A stretch of DNA of 13,511 nucleotides from an uncultured Lachnospiraceae bacterium (GCA_934418055.1 CAKRWX010000036.1:1-13511), one strand, 5' to 3'. Positions 6,476 to 13,511 are shown, numbered from the stretch's first letter. Notes: generated from the sequence alone by a model not told the origin. Program-made: numbers and translations.

Positions 6476-7255
6476 CTATATGAGGCCGAAATGTTTACAG
6501 GCCTTGTAGATTCCATCTTCATCAATCCGGTCCGTCACGTAATCCGCAACTTCTTTTAAGGCCGGAACGGCATTGCCCATAGCAATTCCAGTTCCTGCTT
6601 CCTGCAGGATCTCCAAATCGTTCATACTATCGCCAAAAGCATAGGTCTCACTCATTGGAATGTGAAAATATTCACATAAAACTTTCAATCCATTGGCCTT
6701 GGAGCTTTCCTTTGCGATCACATCTGCGCCTTCCAGACCTGCAAATAACGGACATTTCAACTCCGGGAACTCCTGCTCCAACAGTTTTGCTCCCTCTGGT
6801 GCCCCAAGATATGCCAACGTCCGCACTCTCATATCCAGCAGCTGCCACGGATCCCTGTACTGCCGTCCGCTCTCTCCCCAGCGTCTGATATCATGCTCCG
6901 TCACATGTTCCGGGTGAATATAATAATCATCATCCCCTCTGGTCATGCCAATGGCCAGATCATGTTCGTCCGCAAAATGCAGCACCCGCTCCAACAATTC
7001 TCTCGGCAGAACAGATTCATAAAGAACCTGATCCCCAACGGTGATCTTGGTTCCATTGCTATGAATGATGGCATCTGCCTGAATCTGATCCCGGTACTGT
7101 CTGCTGTAATAAGTATCCATATCTCTTCCGGTCGCCAGGACAATGTAATGATCTTTTCTCAGAGCCTCAATCGCTTCCATAGCGCTGTCCGGAATCTTGT
7201 AGTTGGCATGATCCAGCAGGGTCATGTCCACATCAAAGCTGATCAGTGTTTTCAT
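6476..7255 (-). CDS. HAD-superfamily (Cof-like, subclass IIB) phosphatase
   Basis: This 259-residue cytoplasmic hydrolase probably dephosphorylates small phosphorylated metabolites such as sugar phosphates or cofactors; the substrate cannot be inferred. HAD motif I is FDVDMTLLD with nucleophile D8 and acid/base D10. Motif II is ATGRD (41-45), the motif III lysine is probably K186 in the SSKANGLK segment, and motif IV is FGDSMNDLEIL with D209 and D213. The large insert between motifs II and III is the C2 cap of Cof-type enzymes, and the length is normal. AAGGAG lies shortly before the ATG. It is the first gene of a two-gene unit with the aminopeptidase, with a clear promoter at 7282-7310. Confidence 0.92.
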   Translation of the reverse strand: MKTLISFDVDMTLLDHANYKIPDSAMEAIEALRKDHYIVLATGRDMDTYYSRQYRDQIQADAIIHSNGTKITVGDQVLYESVLPRELLERVLHFADEHDLAIGMTRGDDDYYIHPEHVTEHDIRRWGESGRQYRDPWQLLDMRVRTLAYLGAPEGAKLLEQEFPELKCPLFAGLEGADVIAKESSKANGLKVLCEYFHIPMSETYAFGDSMNDLEILQEAGTGIAMGNAVPALKEVADYVTDRIDEDGIYKACKHFGLI

Positions 7256-7281
7256 AAACTTTCTCCTTTTTCACATCTACC

Positions 7282-7310
7282 ATCATACCGCATCCCGTCA
7301 TTTTTGTAAA
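7282..7310 (-). promoter_or_regulatory. Promoter of the HAD phosphatase - aminopeptidase operon
   Basis: On the minus strand TTTACA (7310-7305) and TATGAT (7287-7282) are separated by exactly 17 nt, with the start codon 27 nt beyond the -10. It lies directly downstream of the tsf terminator, so the operon is transcribed independently of rpsB-tsf. Confidence 0.8.
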
Positions 7311-7333
7311 TGTTCTGTTTTATCAGCTGCATA

Positions 7334-7378
7334 AAACAAAAAGGCTGAAACCCTGCATAAATACAAGATTTCAGCCTC
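7334..7378 (-). terminator. Terminator after tsf
   Basis: GGCTGAAA (7343-7350) and TTTCAGCC (7369-7376) form an 8-bp stem with an 18-nt loop, followed on the minus strand by TTTTTGTTTT. It ends the rpsB-tsf transcript about 60 nt beyond the tsf stop. Confidence 0.87.
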
Positions 7379-7403
7379 TACAATTTGCTTATATAAAGCA
7401 ATA

Positions 7404-7434
7404 CATTTTCATCAGAAAATGCTGCGGATCCGCA
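7404..7434 (-). repeat. Two adjacent palindromes in the tsf 3' untranslated region
   Basis: Directly after the tsf stop codon is a perfect 12-bp palindrome, TGCGGATCCGCA (7423-7434). It is followed by an inverted repeat CATTTTC / GAAAATG (7404-7410 / 7415-7421) with a 4-nt loop. Neither is followed by a T-run. The second could form a small hairpin in the mRNA upstream of the real terminator. No function is assigned. Confidence 0.5.
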
Positions 7435-8373
7435 TTACATTCCCATCTGTTTAGCAACCTCAGCTGCGAAGTCCTCGTTCTTCTTCTCCATACCTTCACC
7501 GGTCTCGAAACGAACGAAAGATTTAACAGTGATGTTAGCGCCGTTCTCTTTTGCAACCTGTGCAACGTACTGAGCTACGCTCTGCTTGCCATCCTCAGCT
7601 TTTACATAAACCTGGTCTAACAGACAGATCTCTTTCATCTCTTTGTTGATACGGCCTGCGATCATACCCTCGATAACCTTAGCTGGCTTGGAAGCCTCCT
7701 TAGGATCGTTCTGGATCTGAGCCATCAGGATACCTTTCTCATGCTCGATGAACTCAGCGCTGATCTCGTTACGGCTTGTATACTGTGGCTTTAATGCTGC
7801 GATCTGCATAGCAACGTTTCTAGCCATCTCTTTTACTGCATCGTTTACAACGTCAGTTACAACGTCTACTAAAACGCCGATCTTTCCGCCGCCATGGATG
7901 TAAGAAGCTACGAAACCGTTAGCCTCCTCAACCTGCTGGAAACGACGAATGTTCATGTTCTCACCGATGATGGAGATCTGAGAAGACAGAGCCTCTTTTA
8001 CGGTTAAAGTAGGATCTTTCTCCCACTTCTCAGCCATGAATGCGTCCATATCTGCTGCAGTAGTCTTCAGAGCCTGTGCTGCAACGTCTGCTGCATAGTT
8101 CTGGAATTTCTCGTTCTTAGCAACGAAGTCAGTCTCAGCGTTAACCTCAACAACAACTGCTTTCTTCTCGTCAGCGGTCAGAGCGGTAACAACAACACCC
8201 TCTGCTGCAATACGGCCAGCTTTTTTCGCTGCGCCTGCAAGTCCTTTTTCTCTTAAGAACTCTACTGCCTTATCCATATCGCCGTCAGTAGCTGCAAGTG
8301 CTTTCTTGCAATCCATCATACCAGCGCCGGTCATTTCTCTTAACTCTTTTACCATTCCTGCTGTTACAGCCAT
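7435..8373 (-). CDS. tsf: Elongation factor Ts
   Basis: EF-Ts is the guanine nucleotide exchange factor that releases GDP from EF-Tu during translation elongation. The N-terminal UBA-like domain (1 to about 55, with VKELREMTGAGMMDCKKAL) and the EF-Tu-contacting motif TDFVAKN (81-87) are both present. At 312 residues it is somewhat longer than the E. coli protein, within the range of Gram-positive homologues. GGAGGG lies 7 nt before the ATG. It follows rpsB by 70 nt and is expressed from the rpsB promoter, with a hairpin between the two genes and a terminator after it. pyrH and frr, which often follow tsf in Firmicutes, are not adjacent here. Confidence 0.98.
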   Translation of the reverse strand: MAVTAGMVKELREMTGAGMMDCKKALAATDGDMDKAVEFLREKGLAGAAKKAGRIAAEGVVVTALTADEKKAVVVEVNAETDFVAKNEKFQNYAADVAAQALKTTAADMDAFMAEKWEKDPTLTVKEALSSQISIIGENMNIRRFQQVEEANGFVASYIHGGGKIGVLVDVVTDVVNDAVKEMARNVAMQIAALKPQYTSRNEISAEFIEHEKGILMAQIQNDPKEASKPAKVIEGMIAGRINKEMKEICLLDQVYVKAEDGKQSVAQYVAQVAKENGANITVKSFVRFETGEGMEKKNEDFAAEVAKQMGM

Positions 8374-8400
8374 TTGTATTCCCTCCGTTTAATGAGATAT

Positions 8401-8424
8401 GGGGTCAAAAATACTTTTGACCCC
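8401..8424 (-). repeat. Perfect hairpin between rpsB and tsf
   Basis: GGGGTCAAAA (8401-8410) and TTTTGACCCC (8415-8424) are perfect 10-bp arms around a 4-nt loop. On the minus strand the stem is followed by ATATCTCATT, not a T-run, so it is not a normal terminator. It lies in the 70-nt spacer, 27 nt before the tsf start codon, and leaves the tsf ribosome binding site free. It may act as a partial attenuator, processing site or mRNA stabiliser, or be a copy of a dispersed palindrome. Confidence 0.8.
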
Positions 8425-8443
8425 TGTTGGTTATTACAAAAAA

Positions 8444-9175
8444 TTAAGCCTCTACGTTCTCCTCAGCCTCAGCTGCCTCAACTTCAGCAGCCTCGCCCTG
8501 GTTAGCCTCGATAACAGCGTCAGCCATCTTAGCTACGATCAGCTTAACGGCTCTGATTGCGTCATCGTTGCCTGGGATTACATAATCTAACTCTTCTGGA
8601 TCACAGTTAGTATCGCAGATACCGATTAACGGGATACCCAGAGTATGAGCTTCCTGTACGCAGATTCTTTCTTTCTTAGGATCTACGATGAAGATAGCGT
8701 CTGGAATCTTCTTCATTTCTTTGATTCCGCCTAAGTTCTTCTCCAGTTTCTCCCACTCTTTCTTGATCTGGATAACTTCTTTCTTTGGCAGTACATCGAA
8801 TGTACCATCCTCAGACATGGTCTCGATTGCTTTCAGTCTTGCAATTCTGCTCTGAATGGTCTTGAAGTTGGTCAGCATACCGCCTAACCATCTCTCATTT
8901 ACATAGAACATGTTGCAACGCTCTGCCTCAGTCTTGATAGCGTCCTGAGCCTGTTTCTTAGTACCAACGAACAGGATTGTACCGCCGTTTGCAGCGATAT
9001 CAGAGATTGCATTGTAAGCCTCGTCAACTTTACCTACAGATTTCTGTAAGTCGATGATGTAGATACCATTTCTCTCAGTGTAGATGTATGGAGCCATCTT
9101 AGGGTTCCATCTTCTTGTCTGGTGACCAAAGTGTACACCTGCTTCCAGCAGCTGTTTCATAGAAATAACGCTCAT
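8444..9175 (-). CDS. rpsB: 30S ribosomal protein S2
   Basis: S2 is a late-assembling protein of the small ribosomal subunit. The N-terminal signature ([27 protein letters not shown]) and the later segments [34 protein letters not shown] and [14 protein letters not shown] are characteristic. The length of 243 residues is normal. The last 20 or so residues are an Ala/Glu-rich acidic tail, a common variable region in S2. GGAGG (9183-9187) lies 7 nt before the ATG. It is the first gene of the rpsB-tsf operon, with its own promoter and a structured leader of about 100 nt. Confidence 0.98.
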   Translation of the reverse strand: MSVISMKQLLEAGVHFGHQTRRWNPKMAPYIYTERNGIYIIDLQKSVGKVDEAYNAISDIAANGGTILFVGTKKQAQDAIKTEAERCNMFYVNERWLGGMLTNFKTIQSRIARLKAIETMSEDGTFDVLPKKEVIQIKKEWEKLEKNLGGIKEMKKIPDAIFIVDPKKERICVQEAHTLGIPLIGICDTNCDPEELDYVIPGNDDAIRAVKLIVAKMADAVIEANQGEAAEVEAAEAEENVEA

Positions 9176-9279
9176 TTTTTTGCCTCCATTTGGTTTTTTT
9201 TACTTCCGCCTGTGTCTTATACTTCCTCAGGAACCGCCATGGGCACCACCTTCAGAATCGACAGACGTGTTTTTTCAGC
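9176..9279 (-). promoter_or_regulatory. Putative structured leader of the rpsB-tsf mRNA
   Basis: The predicted transcript starts near 9279, leaving about 100 nt before the rpsB start. CGTCTGT (9267-9261) can pair with ACAGGCG (9213-9207), a 7-bp stem with one G-U pair. Inside it are a small TTCC-TGA-GGAA hairpin and a candidate short reading frame (9217-9240). Ribosomal protein operons are often controlled by the protein binding its own leader, and S2 represses rpsB in Proteobacteria. Such control here is inference from the long folded leader alone, and I do not recognise a described leader motif. Confidence 0.45.
9217..9240 (-). CDS. Possible leader peptide MAVPEEV upstream of rpsB
   Basis: Within the rpsB leader, ATG at 9240 opens a seven-codon frame ending in TAA (9219-9217). 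AAGGTGG (9252-9246) precedes the ATG by 5 nt, a usable ribosome binding site. The peptide has no run of a single amino acid that would suggest classical attenuation. It may be chance in a short leader, or it may influence folding of the enclosing stem. Confidence 0.25.
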   Translation of the reverse strand: MAVPEEV

Positions 9280-9285
9280 CTTTTG

Positions 9286-9314
9286 AATATAACATAGGGC
9301 CAGGGATTATGCAA
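9286..9314 (-). promoter_or_regulatory. Extended -10 promoter of rpsB-tsf
   Basis: On the minus strand TTGCAT (9314-9309) and TATATT (9291-9286) are separated by 17 nt, and the -10 is preceded by TG at the extended position (TGTTATATT). It is the best-formed promoter in the window along with that of codY, as expected for a ribosomal protein operon. It lies between the codY terminator and the rpsB leader. Confidence 0.85.
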
Positions 9315-9354
9315 GCATTTTTTCTAAAAAAATTACATTTTATCGCACTATAAA

Positions 9355-9385
9355 GCAAAAACCCCTGCCGCATACGCGGCAGGGG
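9355..9385 (-). terminator. Terminator after codY
   Basis: CCCCTGCCGC (9362-9371) and GCGGCAGGGG (9376-9385) form a perfect 10-bp GC-rich stem with a 4-nt loop. On the minus strand the stem is followed by TTTTTGCTTT. It begins about 40 nt beyond the codY stop and insulates rpsB-tsf from codY transcription. Confidence 0.95.
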
Positions 9386-9426
9386 CCATAAAACTCTCAG
9401 ATTGCGGAAGCTTCTTCCACTTTCTA

Positions 9427-10203
9427 TTATTTTGATGCTTTGATATTCTTCAGTTCGTCAAATACTACATCATTCAGAACTTTGATATAAGTACCTTTCA
9501 TACCAGAGGAACGGGACTCAATGACGCCGGCACTCTCAAACTTTCTTAATGCATTGACAATCACAGATCTTGTAATGCCTACCCGATCCGCAATCTTGCT
9601 GGCTACCAGGATTCCCTCGTTGCCATCCAGTTCTTCGAAGATATGGGTGATTGCTTCCAGCTCAGAGAATGATAATGTACTGATGGCTGATTTTACAATC
9701 TGAACCTTCCGGTTCTCTTCTGCATTCTCTTCATTCACAGAACGCATCATCTCCAGACCAACGACGGTAGTACCATACTCACTTAAGATAATATCATCAA
9801 TATCATACTGGGAATTCTCTTTGTAAATAAACAGAGTTCCCAGACGCTCTCCTGCAATATCAATCGGAGTGATAATCGCCTGATATTTCTTTACATATTC
9901 TTCCGCGAATCCCAAGGTTGCAAGATTGACATTCTCCTTGGTGGAAAGGATACTTAACAAACGCTCGTTGAGCATCTTATCAACAAATCCACCTAACTGT
10001 TCATCAATCAATTCCTCAATCTCATCAACGCCTGGCCAGGTGCCGATACCAAGGACTTTACCCTTCTTGCTGATGACCAGGATATTGGATTCCAGGATTT
10101 CACTCAGAACTTTGCAGATATCGTTAAATACCACTTTGTTGGAGTTGTTATTATGCAGCAATTTACCAATTTTACGTGTCTTGTCTAATAACTGAACGCT
10201 CAT
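9427..10203 (-). CDS. codY: Global transcriptional regulator CodY
   Basis: CodY is a GTP- and branched-chain-amino-acid-sensing DNA-binding protein that represses amino acid biosynthesis, transport and other stationary-phase genes in low-GC Gram-positive bacteria. The N-terminal MSVQLLDKTRKIGKLL segment and GAF ligand-binding domain (about 1-155) are followed by a linker helix. The winged helix-turn-helix at about 200-245 contains VASKIADRVGITRSVIVNALRKFE in the conserved form. The length of 258 residues is standard. The ATG at 10203 is supported by the N-terminus typical of CodY. The ribosome binding site AAGGGGG (10215-10221) is 11 nt away, rather far, and may lower translation. It has its own promoter and terminator, with a CodY-box-like palindrome over the start codon that suggests self-control. 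Confidence 0.97.
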   Translation of the reverse strand: MSVQLLDKTRKIGKLLHNNNSNKVVFNDICKVLSEILESNILVISKKGKVLGIGTWPGVDEIEELIDEQLGGFVDKMLNERLLSILSTKENVNLATLGFAEEYVKKYQAIITPIDIAGERLGTLFIYKENSQYDIDDIILSEYGTTVVGLEMMRSVNEENAEENRKVQIVKSAISTLSFSELEAITHIFEELDGNEGILVASKIADRVGITRSVIVNALRKFESAGVIESRSSGMKGTYIKVLNDVVFDELKNIKASK

Positions 10204-10215
10204 TTTCAGAAAAAC
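10201..10215. promoter_or_regulatory. Candidate CodY box over the codY start codon
   Basis: CATTTTCAGAAAAAC matches the CodY consensus AATTTTCWGAAAATT at 12 of 15 positions, including the whole central ATTTTCAGAAAA. It covers the codY ATG and ends at the ribosome binding site, downstream of the promoter. Binding there would block elongation of its own transcript, consistent with CodY autoregulation known in some Firmicutes. The consensus is from Bacillus and Lactococcus; use in this organism is inferred. Confidence 0.55.
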
Positions 10216-10272
10216 CCCCTTCTTGTTTTCAAAGGAATCACACTCATAGGATCATCCACCTGTAATATCTGA

Positions 10273-10301
10273 ATTGTAACATATCTTTCTAAAAATAACA
10301 A
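10273..10301 (-). promoter_or_regulatory. Extended -10 promoter of codY
   Basis: On the minus strand TTGTTA (10301-10296) and TACAAT (10278-10273) are separated by 17 nt, with TG before the -10 (TGTTACAAT). Transcription would start near 10266, giving a leader of about 63 nt. Its -35 overlaps the small hairpin after topA. Confidence 0.82.
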
Positions 10302-10309
10302 CAGTTATT
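10294..10309 (-). terminator. Weak hairpin after topA
   Basis: AATAAC / GTTATT form a 6-bp A/T-rich stem with a 4-nt loop, followed on the minus strand by TTTAG. It is the only terminator-like structure between topA and codY and is weak, so some topA transcripts probably continue into codY. The hairpin overlaps the codY -35 hexamer. Confidence 0.35.
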
Positions 10310-10329
10310 AGAGATTTTTGAATTTTTTA

Positions 10330-12417
10330 CTATTCTTCTGATTTTGTTTTCAAATTTTTGGAATAGCCACACTGTTCATTGCTGCACAGTAATTTGTTGC
10401 CTTTTTCCACCATATAACTGCCACATTCTGGGCACTTTTCTGTAGATGGTTTCTGCCAGGACATGAAATCACAATCTGGGTTGTTCTCACATCCGTAATA
10501 CTTTCTGCCCTTTTTGGTTTTCTTGATCACCACTTCTTTGCCGCACTTTGGACAAGGAATTCCGGTTTTCTCGAAATACGGCTTTGTATTCTTACACTCT
10601 GGGAATCCAGGACATGCCAGGAACTTTCCATGAGGGCCATACTTGATCACCATATGGCGTCCGCACTGATCACATACCTCATCGCTGACTTCATCCGCGA
10701 TGGTTACGGATTCCAGTTCTTTCTCTGCCTTCTTAACTGCTTCATCTAAATCCGGATAGAAGTTTCTGACTACCGTCTTCCAGTCTACGGTTCCTTCTCC
10801 CACGCTGTCCAGCAGATACTCCATATTGGCTGTAAACTGCAGATCCACGATACTTGGGAAATTCTCCTTCATAATCCGGTTTACCACTTCGCCAAGTTCT
10901 GTCACATAGAGGTTTTTATTCTCTTTTGCCACATATCTTCTGGCAATAATGGTAGTAATGGTCGGCGCATAGGTACTTGGACGGCCAATTCCCTGTTCCT
11001 CTAATGCCTTAACCAAAGATGCTTCTGTATAATGTGCCGGTGGCTGGGTAAAGTGCTGGCTGCTGTCTAATTTCTCTAAGGTCAGTTCCATGCCCGGTTC
11101 CAGCTTGCCGATCAAAGCGTTGGACTGCTCTTTCTCATCTTCTTCCACATAAACAGACATGAAACCGTCAAAGGAAAGCTTCGACGCAGACAGATGGAAT
11201 TCATATTCCGCTGCTTTTACCTTTACACTGACTGTATCATAAACAGCTGGTTCCATGCGGCTTGCGGTAAAACGCTTCCAGATCAGCTGGTACAGACGGA
11301 ACTGGTCTCTTGGAAGGGAATCTTTCACGCTGGCCGGAGTCAGGGTAATATCGGTTGGACGAATGGCCTCGTGAGCATCCTGGATCTTGGCTCCACCCTT
11401 CTTCGCAGTCTCGCCTTCAGAAACATACTTTTCTCCGTAATTCTGACCGATATAAGCTCTTGCCGCCTGGTCTGCCTCTTCTGCCACACGGGTAGAATCC
11501 GTTCTCAGATATGTGATTAATGCGATGGTTCCATGTCCCTTTACTTCTACGCCCTCGTAAAGCTGCTGCGCCAGACGCATGGTCTTCTGGGTAGAGAAGT
11601 TTAAGACCTTGGACGCCTCCTGCTGCATGGTACTGGTGGTAAATGGAATCGGCGGTTTCTTGGTCCGCTCGCCATGTTTTACCTCATCCACCACATAGTG
11701 GGCGTTCTCCAGATTCTTTAAGATCTGATCCAATTCTTTTTTGTTATGGATCGCCAGTTTTCCATCTGCAGTTCCGTGGAACTTTGCAATCAAAGGTTTC
11801 TTGGCATGGCCATCGGTTAAGTTGGCATCCAGATTCCAGTACTCTTCCGGAATAAATGCATTGATCTCCTCCTCACGGTCACAGATCATACGCAATGCCA
11901 CAGATTGGACTCTTCCTGCACTTAAACCACGTTTTACCTTCGCCCATAATAACGGGCTGATACTGTATCCCACCATACGATCCAGAATTCTTCTGGTCTG
12001 CTGGGCGTCTACCAGATTCATATCGATCTGACGTGGAGCCTTCAGGGAAGACTTCACTGCATTCTTCGTAATCTCATTGAAGCTGATCCGGTAAACCTTT
12101 TTATCCTTTAATTCGTCCAGCTTTAATGCTTTCATCAGGTGCCATGAAATTGCTTCTCCCTCACGGTCCGGGTCAGTTGCCAGATAGATCACGTCTGCCT
12201 TCTTTACTTCTTTTCGAAGTCTGGCAAGCACATCTCCTTTTCCCCTGATTGTAATATATTTCGGTTCAAAATCATTCTCCGGGCCAATACCCATCTGGCT
12301 CTTAGGAAGATCTCTTACATGTCCGCCAGACGCGTCCACCTCGTAATTTGTCCCCAAAAATTTCTTAATCGTCTTTACCTTTGCCGGTGACTCTACGATC
12401 ACCAAATATTTTGCCAT
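10330..12417 (-). CDS. topA: DNA topoisomerase I (type IA)
   Basis: The enzyme relaxes negative supercoils by a covalent 5'-phosphotyrosine intermediate. The TOPRIM domain is at 1 to about 115, with E9 (IVESPAK) and D82-P-D84-R-E86 as metal-binding residues. The active-site Tyr is Y303 in ITYLRTDSTR, and LSAGRVQSVALRMI (165-178) is the conserved nucleotide-contact segment. Three four-cysteine zinc fingers close the protein: CDQCG...CPGFPEC, CPKCG...CENNPDC and CPECG...CSNEQC. The length of 695 residues is usual for Firmicutes. GAGGTG lies 5 nt before the ATG. The gene follows dprA by 21 nt, an arrangement common in Firmicutes, and the two are probably co-transcribed. Confidence 0.98.
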   Translation of the reverse strand: MAKYLVIVESPAKVKTIKKFLGTNYEVDASGGHVRDLPKSQMGIGPENDFEPKYITIRGKGDVLARLRKEVKKADVIYLATDPDREGEAISWHLMKALKLDELKDKKVYRISFNEITKNAVKSSLKAPRQIDMNLVDAQQTRRILDRMVGYSISPLLWAKVKRGLSAGRVQSVALRMICDREEEINAFIPEEYWNLDANLTDGHAKKPLIAKFHGTADGKLAIHNKKELDQILKNLENAHYVVDEVKHGERTKKPPIPFTTSTMQQEASKVLNFSTQKTMRLAQQLYEGVEVKGHGTIALITYLRTDSTRVAEEADQAARAYIGQNYGEKYVSEGETAKKGGAKIQDAHEAIRPTDITLTPASVKDSLPRDQFRLYQLIWKRFTASRMEPAVYDTVSVKVKAAEYEFHLSASKLSFDGFMSVYVEEDEKEQSNALIGKLEPGMELTLEKLDSSQHFTQPPAHYTEASLVKALEEQGIGRPSTYAPTITTIIARRYVAKENKNLYVTELGEVVNRIMKENFPSIVDLQFTANMEYLLDSVGEGTVDWKTVVRNFYPDLDEAVKKAEKELESVTIADEVSDEVCDQCGRHMVIKYGPHGKFLACPGFPECKNTKPYFEKTGIPCPKCGKEVVIKKTKKGRKYYGCENNPDCDFMSWQKPSTEKCPECGSYMVEKGNKLLCSNEQCGYSKNLKTKSEE

Positions 12418-12438
12418 ACCGACACCTCTTCAACTACT

Positions 12439-13511
12439 TCATGATAACTTTTTCACATAATAGTGATTAACCGGCTGCTGGATATACCCCTTGGTTTCAA
12501 GCTCCAGCAGTAAAGTCATAACTTCCCCTAATGGCAAACCACTTTCTTCCACCACCCTGTCAATGTATTTCGGGTGGAAATCCAGGCAACTATACACCAT
12601 TTTTTCATTCTTGGCAAGCCCATTCTCATTTTTTTCACGAAGTCTTAACTTTTTCCCGATCTGAAAATAGTCTAAAATGTCCTCCGGCGAGGTCAGAACT
12701 CCGGCTCCCTGACGGATCAGCTGATTACATCCACTGCTTAGAGCATCTGTGATCTGTCCAGGGACCGCATAGACCTCCTTTCCCTGTTCCAGTCCTAATT
12801 CCACGGTGATCAAAGAACCGCTTTTCTCCCTGGCCTCCACCACGATAATCACGTCAGAAAGACCGCTGATCAGACGGTTTCTCATGGGGAAATGGCTGGC
12901 ATAAGGAGTCATCCCAAGTGGAAATTCTGAGATCACACCGCCCTGTCTCTGCATCTGTTCATACAATCGCCAGTGTCCTTTGGGATAACACACATCCACA
13001 CCACTGCCTAAAATCCCAAAAGTCTTTCCTCCGGCGTCTAAAGCCCCCTGATGGCCCGCTCCATCAATCCCAAGGGCCAGACCGCTGACAATCTGGATCC
13101 CAGCGCCGCCAAGTTCTCTCCCAAGCAGTCCTGCTACCTGCATTCCGTAACTAGTACAGTCTCTGGCACCGATCACTGCCACGGAAGGGATCTCATCCCT
13201 GGGAAGTTCTCCTTTCACATAAAGACCGGCCGGCCAGTCATACAATTCCCGCAGCCGGTTCGGATAATCCTCATCCAAAAAGGATACAAAACGAATTCCC
13301 TTTTCAGAAAGCCGGTAGTATTCCTCCTGGCAGCTTCCAAAATCCGACTTATGTTCCTGGATTCTGACAAGATCCGCCTCCCTTAGTGACTCTTCCTGCT
13401 TTAACTGCTTTTCTTCTATATTATATATCCGTTCAAAGGACTGAAACCGTTCCCACATTTTGCGGATCTTCACGGCTCCCAGCGATGGTGTTTTCGCAAG
13501 CCAGTATAGGT
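12439..13511 (-). CDS. dprA: DNA processing protein DprA (5' end outside the window)
   Basis: DprA binds incoming single-stranded DNA and loads RecA during natural transformation; many non-competent bacteria keep it. The Rossmann-like domain shows VAVIGARDCTSYG, IVSGLALGIDGAGHQGAL, GILGSGVDVCYPKGH and PMRNRLISGLSD. A C-terminal winged-helix (DML1-like) domain follows, ending at GYIQQPVNHYYVKK. An internal GTG at 13473 opens a 344-codon frame, but the same frame continues open to the window edge and encodes LYWLAKTPSLGAVKIRKMW. This is the usual DprA N-terminal helix-hairpin-helix-like segment, so the true start lies beyond 13511 and the entry is 5'-partial. It is followed 21 nt later by topA. 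Confidence 0.95.
   Translation of the reverse strand, partial: LYWLAKTPSLGAVKIRKMWERFQSFERIYNIEEKQLKQEESLREADLVRIQEHKSDFGSCQEEYYRLSEKGIRFVSFLDEDYPNRLRELYDWPAGLYVKGELPRDEIPSVAVIGARDCTSYGMQVAGLLGRELGGAGIQIVSGLALGIDGAGHQGALDAGGKTFGILGSGVDVCYPKGHWRLYEQMQRQGGVISEFPLGMTPYASHFPMRNRLISGLSDVIIVVEAREKSGSLITVELGLEQGKEVYAVPGQITDALSSGCNQLIRQGAGVLTSPEDILDYFQIGKKLRLREKNENGLAKNEKMVYSCLDFHPKYIDRVVEESGLPLGEVMTLLLELETKGYIQQPVNHYYVKKLS

Noticed and set aside
7404..7421. CATTTTC-N4-GAAAATG after tsf as a CodY box
   Set aside because: The half-sites are spaced 3 nt too far apart and the site is downstream of the gene, so it does not fit the consensus.
9317..9340. A/T-rich TTTTTTAGAAAAAAT stretch upstream of the rpsB promoter as a CodY box
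   Set aside because: It has about five mismatches to the 15-nt consensus and lacks the central TTCWGAA, so it is more likely a general A/T-rich upstream element.
1..13511. CRISPR arrays, tRNA or rRNA genes
   Set aside because: No regularly spaced repeats and no tRNA or rRNA features were seen on either strand.

Overview
This window looks like a chromosomal segment of a low-to-mid-GC Gram-positive bacterium, most likely a member of the Clostridia close to Lachnospiraceae. The evidence is the purine-rich ribosome binding sites, the gene order dprA-topA-codY-rpsB-tsf, a CodY regulator, and an RlmD-type rRNA methyltransferase with a long C-terminal extension. I cannot name the species from sequence alone.

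Right part (7.4-13.5 kb, all minus strand). A housekeeping cluster reads dprA (5' end outside the window), topA, codY, rpsB, tsf. dprA and topA are 21 nt apart and probably share a transcript. codY has its own strong promoter and a CodY-box-like palindrome over its start codon, and it ends in a strong terminator. rpsB-tsf has its own extended -10 promoter, a structured leader of about 100 nt that may hold a 7-residue leader peptide, a perfect 10-bp hairpin between the two genes, and a terminator after tsf.

Middle part (3.9-7.3 kb). A HAD-family phosphatase and a three-domain Xaa-Pro aminopeptidase form a two-gene minus-strand operon with a clear promoter. They converge on a plus-strand YbaK/ProX-type aminoacyl-tRNA deacylase. 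A hairpin between the two stop codons can serve as terminator for the plus-strand gene and perhaps for both. The deacylase is divergent from the methyltransferase gene to its left.

Left part (1-3.9 kb, minus strand). This is the accessory part. The 23S rRNA m5U methyltransferase gene (rlmD/rumA type) is intact, but its last 57 codons plus 18 nt beyond the stop recur as a decayed direct repeat 2,045 bp further downstream, just before a strong terminator that was probably the original terminator of the gene. Between the two copies lie a small 82-residue ORF (resembling DUF6061 proteins) and an AT-rich gene for an unrecognised 507-residue protein with a C-terminal coiled coil and one membrane segment. 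The last residues and the stop codon of that protein come from the decayed methyltransferase copy. This is the layout expected when a mobile unit inserts into the 3' end of a gene and brings a replacement 3' end with it. No recombinase is present, so the unit is a remnant, a non-autonomous cargo module, or a scar. It is the most interesting region of the window.
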